From Kaistella sp. (GTDB taxonomy: Bacteria > Bacteroidota > Bacteroidia > Flavobacteriales > Weeksellaceae): a stretch of 64,000 nucleotides of DNA. The DNA lies in NCBI GenBank assembly GCA_019459085.1, contig JAIBEW010000019.1, forward strand, positions 62,001-126,000, in the 5' to 3' direction. Shown piece by piece: positions 6,599-15,078 of the stretch. A model generated the notes under the pieces. The model did not search any database. It was not told where the DNA came from and saw nothing but the letters and a program-made list of their open reading frames with translations. A program made the position numbers and the translations under genes. How positions within the stretch are numbered: the stretch's first letter is position 1; each line of letters begins with the position of its first letter.

Positions 6599-8443
6599 CT
6601 ATTTTACCTCTACCATATTATCTTCCGGATTCACATCCGCAAGTCTTTGAGAGAAATCAATTCCCAAAGCAGAAATCTGTGATTTGTTATAGGGAATCGT
6701 GAAAGTGTATTCTTTCTGGGTCCAAGGCCAGTAATTCAAAGTCTTAAAATCACCGTAAATGTCCTTTTTCTTCCATTCATGGGTCATATTGAGCGGGATC
6801 TGGTAATTCACCACTTTTTTATCGGTTGTTAATATGGAAAAATCAATCGGCATCGGAACCTGACCTTTATTCTCCAGCGTAATGGTGGTGGAATTTTTAT
6901 CATATTTCACCTCCTTTACCGCATAATCAATGGTTTTTATTGTGTTAATCCAGTAGTTCTGGAACCATTTCAAATCCATCCCCGAAATTTTCTGGGCAAT
7001 GTGCATCAGGTCACGGTCGGTGGGATGTTTGAGTTTCCACTGGTTGTAAAATTCTTTCATGGTTGAAGAAAGATGCTGTTCACCCATGATGTAACCGAGC
7101 TGAACAAGGAAAAGTTCTCCTTTTACATAAGACGCGAAAGAATAAGCGGTTCCGTTATCGTGATGATCGCCGAACCAAACCGCAGGTTCTTCAATTCCCC
7201 TTTTAACAAAATTCCGGTAACCGTTCAGACTTCCCACAAACGGATTGGCTGTGGGCTCCGTTGGTGGAAAAAGCTGATGCATCACGATACTTTCGTAATA
7301 ACTCGTAAAGCCTTCGTCCATCCACGGTTTCATGCTTTCGTTGTAAGCCATGATCTGCTGGTTCCAGGAGTGACCGCCTTCGTGCACCATGAGACCCACC
7401 AAACCTTCAAGTGAACGTGATTCACCTAAAATCATCGTACACATGCCGTATTCCATGCCACCGTCTCCACCCTGGATGAAGGAGTAAGACGGGTAAACAT
7501 ATCTGCCGAAAGAAGCATTCATCAGCTGAAAAAATTTAGTCACATGAGGTTTTGATTCATCCCAAAACTTTGTTTTATCGGATTTTTGGTATACATAATA
7601 TACTTTAGGCCCATCCAAAACGGTGAAAGAATCTACGGTGTAATCTCTGTCTGCAGCCCAGGCAAAATCGAGCATATTTTTGGCCGTCCATTTCCAGGTT
7701 GCCTTATTTTTATTGTCGGTTTTAGGGTTTGCATTTGCGTCGTAACCTTTAACTTCCGACGGATTGTCCAAATTCCCTCCGGCTCCGATCACATAATCTT
7801 TATCTATTTTAATGCTTACATCAAAATCAGCGAATGGCGCATGAAATTCTCTTCCAACATAGTCAAAAGTGGCCCATCCGTCGTAATCGTACTCAGCGAT
7901 TTTCGGGTACCATTGCGTCATCGTCATGTCGATACCTTCTCTGTTGTTTCGTCCGGAACGGCGGATCTGCTGCGGAATCACCGCATCCCATTCCATCGTA
8001 AATGTTGTGGAAGAATTCGGTTTAAGAGGAGTTGCCAGTACCACTTTCATGATGGTTTCCTGGATTTCAAATTTAAGCTCTTTGCCGTTTTGTTTTATCC
8101 AGTGAATGTTTTGCGCGCCTTCTTCATTTTTCGGAATCGAAGCCAGACGCGAAACTCCGTTGCTCTGAAGTCTGGAATCTCCGTTCTTACCCTGGTTCTG
8201 CACACGCTGATCCATCATTGAACCCGGTTTGAAAGCATTCCAGTACAGATGAAAGTACACCACATTCAGTTCATCGGGTGAATTATTGGTATAGGTGATG
8301 GTCTGATTTCCCGAATAAGTAAAATTCTGCGCATCCACATCAATATCCATCTGATATTTCGCTGACTGCTGGTAATAAGCTTTCTGCTGAGCCGAGAGAA
8401 TTCCAAAAACAAAAATAAGTACGGTAAGAAATCCTTTGTTCAT
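6599..8443 (-). CDS. M1-family metallopeptidase, secreted
   Basis: Zinc aminopeptidase-like protein of 614 residues with a signal peptide (MNKGFLTVLIFVFGILSAQQ). The zinc site is HEGGH followed 18 residues later by Glu (MDEGFTSYYES), the HExxH-x18-E gluzincin pattern. The substrate-recognition loop reads GGMEYG in place of the usual GAMEN, so aminopeptidase specificity may be altered. The N-terminal beta-saddle domain and a C-terminal beta domain fill the rest. Acts in the periplasm or outside the cell, probably on peptides. Confidence 0.9.
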   Translation of the reverse strand: MNKGFLTVLIFVFGILSAQQKAYYQQSAKYQMDIDVDAQNFTYSGNQTITYTNNSPDELNVVYFHLYWNAFKPGSMMDQRVQNQGKNGDSRLQSNGVSRLASIPKNEEGAQNIHWIKQNGKELKFEIQETIMKVVLATPLKPNSSTTFTMEWDAVIPQQIRRSGRNNREGIDMTMTQWYPKIAEYDYDGWATFDYVGREFHAPFADFDVSIKIDKDYVIGAGGNLDNPSEVKGYDANANPKTDNKNKATWKWTAKNMLDFAWAADRDYTVDSFTVLDGPKVYYVYQKSDKTKFWDESKPHVTKFFQLMNASFGRYVYPSYSFIQGGDGGMEYGMCTMILGESRSLEGLVGLMVHEGGHSWNQQIMAYNESMKPWMDEGFTSYYESIVMHQLFPPTEPTANPFVGSLNGYRNFVKRGIEEPAVWFGDHHDNGTAYSFASYVKGELFLVQLGYIMGEQHLSSTMKEFYNQWKLKHPTDRDLMHIAQKISGMDLKWFQNYWINTIKTIDYAVKEVKYDKNSTTITLENKGQVPMPIDFSILTTDKKVVNYQIPLNMTHEWKKKDIYGDFKTLNYWPWTQKEYTFTIPYNKSQISALGIDFSQRLADVNPEDNMVEVK

Positions 8444-8513
8444 AGGTGATTTTTTTGAAACCGAAAGATAGGAAATTTAGTTTTTATGGCTGATTTAATT
8501 TGTGTTTAAGAAT

Positions 8514-9845
8514 CTAAAATCGCTCCCTTAGATCAATGAAATGAATCGGTTTCCGGCTCTTAAGGTCATGGATCATTGCGAGAAGTTCCAGATGTTCATA
8601 TACCCGGACTTCGGGTGTCACCCGAAGTTTTGCACGGAAATGATCTTTCAGTTCTTTGATGAATTTTTCGGATTCCTTTACACAACTGATTTTGACCAAA
8701 ATTTCATCTGTCCCGATTTCATTGGTTCTGATGACAATTTGGTAGGTTGAAATGCCTTCATACGTATTCAGAAGATCATCGAATGCTGTGGGATAAAGCG
8801 TAGTTCCCTTATATTTGATCATCTGCTGTTTTCTGCCGATCACGGGTCCAAGCCTCAAAGTGGTTCTGCCACATTCACACAGCTCGTTGTGCGCTTTTAC
8901 GATATCGCCGGTCCGGAAACGGAGCAGCGGCAGCGCTTCCACCCCCAGTGTTGTAATTACGAGTTCGCCGCTTTCGCCTTCCTTTACAGGTTTCAGATTT
9001 TCATCTAAAATTTCGGTGATGATGAGTTCGGGATGTTGATGACCGCCCTTCTGATGTTCACATTCCGTAAAAGCGGTACTCATTTCTGTGGACGCGTAGG
9101 TGGAATAAAGCTTAATGTCCCATTTTTCAGTGATCTTTTTCGCCAGAAGACTCGGACTGAAATCCTGGTTTCGGAGGCTTTCACCAATACAGACCGCTCC
9201 GAAAACCGAAGAATTCCGGTAATCAATCCCATGATTTTCAGCATATTCAATTAGTTTCAGTAAAAAAGAAGGAACAGTAATTAAAAACTTCGGTTCGTAA
9301 CGCAGGATGGAATCCCACTGCAGTTCCGGAATTCCCGGTCCCATTCTGATGATTCCCGCGCCAAGTTTTCTGAGGCCTAAAAAATAAGCCAGACCTGCCA
9401 TAAAACGTTTGTCGATGGTGGTCATGGTCTGCACGAGATCGCCTTTTTTAATTCCGGCACAGGCAAAAGAGATCGCCTCGTTATAGGCCAGCCGGTCGAG
9501 GTCAGCATCCGACAGTCCGAAACTTACAGGATCGCCCAAAGTGCCCGAAGTCGTGCTGAAATCTGCAATTTTATCTTTAGAAACACAGAAAAAGTCCTGA
9601 TTGAACTGCTGTAAATCTTCTTTACTGGTCGTGGGAATTGCAGCCAGATCTTCCAGAGTCCTGATCTCCTGAATCTGAATGTTTTCTTTGGCAAAAAGAG
9701 TTTGGTAGAATTTTGAATATTCGCTTAAATAAATCAAAAGTTCCTGCAGTTTTTTTTCCTGAAAAACTTTGATCTCTTCGGACGAGGCATATTCGATTTT
9801 GGGGTAAACTTGCAATCTGTTTTTATTTACAAATGTATCAATCAA
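8514..9845 (-). CDS. PaaK-like AMP-forming CoA ligase
   Basis: Adenylate-forming ligase of 443 residues, in length and motifs like phenylacetate-CoA ligase. Visible motifs are the AMP-binding loop TTSGTLGDPVSF near residue 100, STYASTEM, the LLRFRTGDI motif, and IGRKQQMIKYKGTTLYP at the C-terminal hinge. It probably activates an aromatic or other carboxylic acid. No phenylacetate degradation genes are near. The gene lies 8 kb from the flexirubin-like block, so a link to the pigment is only a possibility. It is divergent from ileS. Confidence 0.82.
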   Translation of the reverse strand: MIDTFVNKNRLQVYPKIEYASSEEIKVFQEKKLQELLIYLSEYSKFYQTLFAKENIQIQEIRTLEDLAAIPTTSKEDLQQFNQDFFCVSKDKIADFSTTSGTLGDPVSFGLSDADLDRLAYNEAISFACAGIKKGDLVQTMTTIDKRFMAGLAYFLGLRKLGAGIIRMGPGIPELQWDSILRYEPKFLITVPSFLLKLIEYAENHGIDYRNSSVFGAVCIGESLRNQDFSPSLLAKKITEKWDIKLYSTYASTEMSTAFTECEHQKGGHQHPELIITEILDENLKPVKEGESGELVITTLGVEALPLLRFRTGDIVKAHNELCECGRTTLRLGPVIGRKQQMIKYKGTTLYPTAFDDLLNTYEGISTYQIVIRTNEIGTDEILVKISCVKESEKFIKELKDHFRAKLRVTPEVRVYEHLELLAMIHDLKSRKPIHFIDLRERF

Positions 9846-9885
9846 AGTGGTTCATACAAAATTTTCCTCGAAACATTTGCCAATA

Positions 9886-9902
9886 CCCGCCGCATATGCG
9901 GG
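9886..9902. repeat. Inverted repeat in the CoA ligase/ileS divergent region
   Basis: CCCGC (9886-9890) and GCGGG (9898-9902) flank a 7-nt loop. It would lie in the leader of the CoA ligase mRNA if transcription begins at the minus-strand TAAGTTTG (9947-9940). Purpose unknown. Confidence 0.35.
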
Positions 9903-9931
9903 AGTGTTGCTTTTTTTTGCACAAAATTCCT

Positions 9932-9947
9932 TATATTCGCAAACTTA
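9932..9947. promoter_or_regulatory. Back-to-back -7 elements for ileS and CoA ligase
   Basis: TATATTCG (9932-9939, plus) resembles TAnnTTTG with one change and sits 43 nt before the ileS start. TAAGTTTG on the minus strand (9947-9940) is directly adjacent and would give the CoA ligase a leader of about 90 nt. Both are read by eye. Confidence 0.4.
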
Positions 9948-9982
9948 ATTTATAAGGATAATTCTTTTTGAACTGACTGAAA

Positions 9983-12900
9983 ATGAAGAAGTTTAACGAA
10001 TATAAAAACCTCGACCTTACCGCTGTTGCCGAAAACGTTTCGGGTTTCTGGAATGAGCATCAGACCTTTAAAAAATCTGTGGAAATCCGCCAGGGAAAAC
10101 CTGAATATGTTTTTTATGAAGGACCGCCTTCCGCGAACGGAATGCCGGGAATTCACCACGTGATGGCGAGAGCGCTGAAAGATATTTTCTGCCGTTACCA
10201 GACGCAGAACGGGAAACAGGTTTTCCGGAAAGCCGGATGGGACACGCACGGTTTGCCGATTGAACTCGGTGTGGAGAAAGAACTCGGAATTACGAAAGAA
10301 GACATCGGAAAGAAAATCTCTGTTGAAGAATACAATCAGGCCTGCAGAAATGCCGTGATGCGTTATACCGATGTCTGGAATGATTTGACTGAAAAAATAG
10401 GTTATTGGGTGGATCTTGACGATCCGTATATCACCTACGAACCCAAATACATGGAAACCGTTTGGTGGCTTCTGAAGCAGCTTTACGATAAAAGATTGTT
10501 GTACAAAGGGTATACGATTCAGCCATATTCTCCTGCTGCTGGAACCGGTTTAAGTTCCCACGAACTGAACCAGCCCGGTACGTACCGTGATGTTTCTGAT
10601 ACAACCGTTGTTGCGCAGTTTAAAGTAAAAAAAGAGTCATCAAAATTATTTGATGAAATTTCCGGAGATGTTCACATCTTAGCCTGGACGACCACACCGT
10701 GGACTTTACCTTCCAATACCGCACTGGCTGTAGGAAGAGATATTGAATATGTTTTGGTAAAAACCTTCAACCAATATACTTTTGAGCTTGTAAATGTTGT
10801 TTTGGCAAGTGTTCTTCTTCAGAAAAACTTCGGCAAAAAATATGCAGAAGGCACTGAAGATGATTTCGCAAACTACACTTCCGAAAGCAAAGTCATTCCT
10901 TATCAGATTTTAAAGGAATTTACAGGTGCAGATTTAGCCGGAACAGATTACGAACAGTTAATTCCTTGGTTTTTACCTGCCGAAAACCCGGAAAATGCAT
11001 TCAGGATAATCATCGGAGATTTCGTAACCACTCAAGACGGAACCGGAATCGTGCACATTGCACCTACTTTTGGTGCCGACGATGCACGCGTTGCGAAAGA
11101 AAGCGGCATTTCACCGATGCTGATCAGAGATGAGAACGAAAATCTTGTTCCGCTTGTCGATTTGCAAGGGAAATTTATCACCGGTGGAAACACGCCGGAA
11201 CTTTTTGCCGGAAAATATATTAAAAACGAATATTACGAGGAAGGAACCGCTCCCGAAAAATCATGGGATGTGGAACTTGCCATCCTTCTAAAAACGGAGA
11301 ACAAAGCCTTTAAGGTTGAAAAATACGTTCACAGCTATCCGCATTGCTGGAGAACCGATAAACCGGTGCTCTATTACCCTTTGGATTCCTGGTTTGTGAA
11401 GATGACGGCCGTAAAAGACCGACTTGTAGAACTCAACGAGACCATCAACTGGAAACCGAAATCTACCGGTGAAGGCCGTTTTGCGAACTGGCTCGAGAAT
11501 GTAAACGACTGGAATCTTTCCCGCTCTAGATATTGGGGAATTCCGCTGCCGATCTGGCGCAGCGAAGACCTTAAAGAAGAAATCATCATTGGTTCTGTTG
11601 AAGAACTGATGACCGAAATTGAAAAATCTGTTTCGGCTGGATTCATGTCGGCAAATCCTTTTGAAGGGTTTGAAACCGGAAATATGTCTAAGGAAAACTA
11701 TGCGAAAATCGATCTGCATAAAAATATTGTTGATGAAATCATCCTCGTTTCAGATTCGGGAAAACCAATGAAACGTGAATCCGATCTTATCGATGTCTGG
11801 TTTGATTCCGGCTCTATGCCCTATGCACAGCTGCATTACCCTTTCGAAAATAAAGAACTCATCGACGAAAGAAAAGCTTTTCCAGCTGATTTTATCGCAG
11901 AAGGAGTTGACCAGACAAGAGGTTGGTTTTATACGCTTCATGCCATCGGAACCGCAGTTTTTGATTCGGTTGCGTACAAAAATGTGATGTCGAACGGTTT
12001 GGTTCTGGACAAAAACGGCCAGAAAATGTCCAAACGTCTCGGAAATGCGGTTGATCCTTTCGAAACTTTGAAAAAATACGGTCCTGATGCGACGCGCTGG
12101 TACATGATTGCGAACGCGAATCCCTGGGAAAACCTGAAATTCGATCTGGAAGGAATTGATGAAGTGAGAAGAAAATTCTTCGGGACTTTGTACAACACCT
12201 ACTCGTTTTTTGCACTTTACGCGAATGTTGACAGCTTCAATTATTCGGAAAAAGAAGTTGAAAACCGTCCGGAAATCGACCGATGGATTCTGTCGGAACT
12301 GAATCTTCTGGTAAAAGACGTTACCGAATTCTATAACGATTACGAACCGACGAAAGTGGCAAGAGCCATCAATAATTTCGTAAATGACAATTTAAGCAAC
12401 TGGTATGTAAGGCTTTGCAGAAGACGTTTCTGGAAAGGCGATTATTCCGAAGACAAAATTTCGGCTTATCAGACTTTGTACACCTGTCTTGAAACGGTTG
12501 CGAAAATTTCCGCGCCGGTTGCGCCTTTCTTTATGGATCAGCTTTATCAGGATCTGAACAGAATTACAGGCAAAAACACTGCTGAATCAGTCCATTTAAC
12601 AGATTTCCCGATTGCAGATGAAAGCCTTATTGATCAGGATTTGGTGGAAAAAACACATTTGGCTCAGCAGATCACTTCGATGGTTTTCTCTTTAAGAAAA
12701 AAAGAAAATATCAAAGTACGTCAGCCGCTTCAGAAAGTGATGATTCCTGTTCTGGATGCAAAAAGCGAAGCGCAGATTCTGGCGGTTTCGGAACTCATCA
12801 GACAGGAAGTGAATGTAAAGGAACTCCAGCTCATCAATGCTGATGAAGCCTCGCATCTGATTGTAAAACAGATTAAACCTAATTTTAAAACCTTAGGTTC

Positions 12901-13372
12901 AAGATTAGGTAAAGATATGAAAACGGTGGGTGCGGAAATTTCTAATTTCACCGCAGAACAAATTTCCACGCTTGAAAAAGAAGGAAAAATGACGGTTTCA
13001 GGTTATGAAATTTCAACAGCCGATGTGGAAATCTTCACAAAAGATATTCCGGGATGGACGGTCGCCAGTGAAGGCAAAATGACGGTGGCACTGGATTTGA
13101 CTCTTACCGATGAACTGAAATCTGAAGGTATCGCAAGAGAATTCATCAACCGTGTACAGAATTTAAGAAAAGAGAAGAATTTTGACCTGATTGACCGGAT
13201 TTCGATCCAGATTGAGAACAATTCGCCGTTCGAAAAGGAACTTCAGAACAATAATCAATATATTTCTGCAGAAGTATTGTCGGATAAAATAGAAATTGTA
13301 AATTCACTTTCGGTTTTCGATACCATTGAGATCGATGAAGTGCAGTTCAATATAAACGTAGAAAAAATATGA
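9983..13372 (+). CDS. ileS: Isoleucyl-tRNA synthetase
   Basis: Class I synthetase of 1129 residues that charges tRNA-Ile. The HIGH box appears as GMPGIHHVMAR near residue 55, and KMSKS as GQKMSKRLGN near residue 680. Between them lies the large CP1 editing domain (about 200-430) with the TTPWTLPSNTAL editing motif. A C-terminal extension follows the anticodon-binding domain. The extended length is that of the eukaryote-like IleS type rather than the 930-residue E. coli type. No T-box leader was seen upstream. Confidence 0.98.
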   Translation: MKKFNEYKNLDLTAVAENVSGFWNEHQTFKKSVEIRQGKPEYVFYEGPPSANGMPGIHHVMARALKDIFCRYQTQNGKQVFRKAGWDTHGLPIELGVEKELGITKEDIGKKISVEEYNQACRNAVMRYTDVWNDLTEKIGYWVDLDDPYITYEPKYMETVWWLLKQLYDKRLLYKGYTIQPYSPAAGTGLSSHELNQPGTYRDVSDTTVVAQFKVKKESSKLFDEISGDVHILAWTTTPWTLPSNTALAVGRDIEYVLVKTFNQYTFELVNVVLASVLLQKNFGKKYAEGTEDDFANYTSESKVIPYQILKEFTGADLAGTDYEQLIPWFLPAENPENAFRIIIGDFVTTQDGTGIVHIAPTFGADDARVAKESGISPMLIRDENENLVPLVDLQGKFITGGNTPELFAGKYIKNEYYEEGTAPEKSWDVELAILLKTENKAFKVEKYVHSYPHCWRTDKPVLYYPLDSWFVKMTAVKDRLVELNETINWKPKSTGEGRFANWLENVNDWNLSRSRYWGIPLPIWRSEDLKEEIIIGSVEELMTEIEKSVSAGFMSANPFEGFETGNMSKENYAKIDLHKNIVDEIILVSDSGKPMKRESDLIDVWFDSGSMPYAQLHYPFENKELIDERKAFPADFIAEGVDQTRGWFYTLHAIGTAVFDSVAYKNVMSNGLVLDKNGQKMSKRLGNAVDPFETLKKYGPDATRWYMIANANPWENLKFDLEGIDEVRRKFFGTLYNTYSFFALYANVDSFNYSEKEVENRPEIDRWILSELNLLVKDVTEFYNDYEPTKVARAINNFVNDNLSNWYVRLCRRRFWKGDYSEDKISAYQTLYTCLETVAKISAPVAPFFMDQLYQDLNRITGKNTAESVHLTDFPIADESLIDQDLVEKTHLAQQITSMVFSLRKKENIKVRQPLQKVMIPVLDAKSEAQILAVSELIRQEVNVKELQLINADEASHLIVKQIKPNFKTLGSRLGKDMKTVGAEISNFTAEQISTLEKEGKMTVSGYEISTADVEIFTKDIPGWTVASEGKMTVALDLTLTDELKSEGIAREFINRVQNLRKEKNFDLIDRISIQIENNSPFEKELQNNNQYISAEVLSDKIEIVNSLSVFDTIEIDEVQFNINVEKI

Positions 13373-13453
13373 AGTGACGGTTCAGGCATTAATTCCTAAA
13401 GAACTAATACTAAATCTCTCATTATTAAGTTATCATAATTAAATTATTACAAA

Positions 13454-13834
13454 ATGTCGGAAGAAAGACAAAGATACAGTGATGCTGATTTGAAAGAGTT
13501 CAAGGAACTTATTCAGGCAAAAATAGAAAAAGCGGAAAGAGATTTAATGCTCATTCGCGAAAGCTTCATCAACGACCAGAACAACGGGACTGATGATACT
13601 TCGCCAACTTTCAAAGCCTTTGAAGAAGGCGCTGAAACTTTGAGCAAAGAACAGAACGCGATTTTGGCCGGAAGGCAGGAGAAATTTGTGCGAGACCTTA
13701 AAAACGCGCTCATCCGAATTGAAAACAAAACCTACGGAATCTGCAGAGTTACCGGAAAACTCATCGGGAAAGACCGCTTGAGAGCCGTTCCACATGCTAC
13801 TTTAAGTATTGAAGCCAAAAATTTACAGCGGTAA
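13454..13834 (+). CDS. DksA/TraR-family protein lacking zinc-finger cysteines
   Basis: 126 residues with a coiled coil (about 10-90) and a C-terminal globular part that aligns with the DksA zinc finger (YGICRVTGKLIGKDRLRAVPHATL). Only Cys97 of the usual four zinc ligands remains; the others read Thr100, Ser118 and Ala121. DksA binds the RNA polymerase secondary channel with ppGpp. This version would do so without zinc. Such cysteine-poor versions occur in Bacteroidota to my memory. It lies 81 bp after ileS and may be read with it. Confidence 0.85.
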   Translation: MSEERQRYSDADLKEFKELIQAKIEKAERDLMLIRESFINDQNNGTDDTSPTFKAFEEGAETLSKEQNAILAGRQEKFVRDLKNALIRIENKTYGICRVTGKLIGKDRLRAVPHATLSIEAKNLQR

Positions 13835-13863
13835 AAGGCTGTACATTTAAAAAAATATTATTT

Positions 13864-13903
13864 AGGTTTATAATGTTTCCGAAAAACGGTGCATTGTAAA
13901 CCT
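13864..13903 (+). repeat. Long hairpin directly before a TTG start codon
   Basis: AGGTTTATAATG (13864-13875) pairs with CATTGTAAACCT (13892-13903), 12 positions with one G-U, and an inner CCG/CGG closes an A5 loop. It ends two bases before the TTG at 13906. It may be the terminator of the DksA-like gene, since a weak T-rich tract follows, or a structure that limits translation of the next gene. Confidence 0.6.
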
Positions 13904-13905
13904 AT

Positions 13906-14169
13906 TTGAATTTTAAAAATTTCAGTGATTTGGAAGTGTTGTTTGCTGTTTTGGGAATCGGTTTGGTCCTGTATTTTTTCAGGGACAGGTTGCGGAAGAA
14001 GATTCTGCCGCCGCCGGATAAATACCAATCCATCGATGACCGGTTTAATGCCGAAAGGAAAAACCGTGAAATAGAAATAGACCGGCTACTGAGTAAAATA
14101 GGCAGCAACGGACTCGATGACTTAAGCGAAAAAGACAGAAAACGCCTCAATGAACTCTCCAAAAAATAA
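13906..14169 (+). CDS. Small membrane-anchored protein, DUF6576-like
   Basis: 87 residues. One N-terminal transmembrane helix (LEVLFAVLGIGLVLYFF, about 8-24) is followed by a basic stop-transfer RDRLRKK and a charged cytoplasmic tail. The tail pattern DRLLSKIGSNGLDDLSEKD resembles the DUF6576 tail found on some flavobacterial rhomboid proteases. The frame has no ATG: an in-frame stop lies at 13897 and the first start-like codon is TTG at 13906, with GTG at 13936 as an alternative. Translation is supported by the domain-like protein sequence rather than by the start. Confidence 0.62.
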   Translation: MNFKNFSDLEVLFAVLGIGLVLYFFRDRLRKKILPPPDKYQSIDDRFNAERKNREIEIDRLLSKIGSNGLDDLSEKDRKRLNELSKK

Positions 14170-14192
14170 TCTTAGTTTTAAAATCAGTTAAA

Positions 14193-14396
14193 ATGGAATC
14201 CTTAATTGTTCACCCGAAAAACCAGATGGAACTTAACGCGCTGAAAGGCGTTATGAAAGACATGGGCATCAGATATGAAAAATTTCACACCAGAAATACC
14301 CTGAATCCTCAGAAATTTGAACCAAAAGATTCGGCCAAAAAAGTCACTAAACCCGCAAGAAACTTTAAAGACAAACCCAAGCGCGACGAGCAATGA
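14193..14396 (+). CDS. Small basic protein, DUF2683-like
   Basis: 67 residues. The N-terminal half (ESLIVHPKNQMELNALKGVMKDMGIRYE) resembles short antitoxin-like DUF2683 proteins; the C-terminal half is a lysine-rich disordered tail. Its stop overlaps the lspA start (ATGA at 14393-14396), so the two are translationally coupled. No toxin gene is adjacent. Function unknown. Confidence 0.65.
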   Translation: MESLIVHPKNQMELNALKGVMKDMGIRYEKFHTRNTLNPQKFEPKDSAKKVTKPARNFKDKPKRDEQ

Positions 14397-15031
14397 AGAA
14401 AATAGCTTTAATCACTTTCATCATCCTTTTAATTGATCAGGTTTCTAAATTTTACATCAAAACCAACTTCAATCTGGGCGAAAGCGTAGATGTTCTTCCC
14501 GGTTTCAAACTTACTTTTGTTGAAAATCCCGGAATGGCTTACGGATTTCATTTCGGCGGACTGCTTGGGAAGTATTTTCTGGTTCTGGTAAGAATTTTTC
14601 TGATTGGCGGAATGGTTTATCTGTTCAACAAATGGCTGAAGGAAGGCGCTTCCAATTATCTGCTCATCCCTATGTCGATGATTTTTGCCGGTGCCATCGG
14701 GAATTTAATCGACGGAATGTTTTACGGAATGATATTCGACAGCGGTACCGTTTATGACGAAAGCATTGAACGCTGGATTGATTACGGCGGAATTTCAAAA
14801 GTGGTGGAATTCGGAAGCGGCTACTCGACCTTCATGAAAGGTTGCGTTGTGGATATGCTCCATTTTCCGCTCGTTGACTGGTATGTGCCGGAAAACTGGC
14901 CTTTAATCGGTGGCAAACATCTCGAATTTTTTAAATACATCTTTAATGTAGCCGATTCTGCGATTACTGCAGGTGCAGTTTTACTCTTGATTTTCAGGAA
15001 AAAAGCCTTTCCACATGGTCTTGATTTTTAA
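14393..15031 (+). CDS. lspA: Lipoprotein signal peptidase II
   Basis: Inner-membrane aspartyl protease that removes signal peptides from prolipoproteins; 212 residues with four transmembrane helices. Family motifs are visible: NPGMAYGF, GAIGNLID, VVDMLHF with the first catalytic Asp, and FNVADSAITAG with the second. An insertion of about 40 residues between the GNLID and VVDM motifs is as expected for Bacteroidota. It overlaps the upstream small gene by 4 nt. Its substrates in this window include the BamD, LptE, M48, DUF4251, cytochrome c and rhodanese lipoproteins. Confidence 0.95.
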   Translation: MKKIALITFIILLIDQVSKFYIKTNFNLGESVDVLPGFKLTFVENPGMAYGFHFGGLLGKYFLVLVRIFLIGGMVYLFNKWLKEGASNYLLIPMSMIFAGAIGNLIDGMFYGMIFDSGTVYDESIERWIDYGGISKVVEFGSGYSTFMKGCVVDMLHFPLVDWYVPENWPLIGGKHLEFFKYIFNVADSAITAGAVLLLIFRKKAFPHGLDF

Positions 15032-15078
15032 AAAATGTAATTGCTATAGATTTTTCTGATGTAAATAACTTCTTAAAA

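Noticed and set aside
7586-8221. 211-residue frame antisense to the M1 peptidase gene
   Set aside because: Shadow of a strongly supported gene; rich in unusual His/Arg runs and without a domain or promoter.
9886-9920. Hairpin plus T-run as a terminator
   Set aside because: It looks like one on the plus strand, but no plus-strand gene reads into it, since the neighbour is divergent.
9846-9982. T-box leader before ileS
   Set aside because: The gap is too short and lacks the T-box sequence and a terminator/antiterminator pair; T-boxes are not expected in Bacteroidota.
11288-11719. Minus-strand frames inside ileS
   Set aside because: Shadows of the synthetase coding frame with no start signals or domains.
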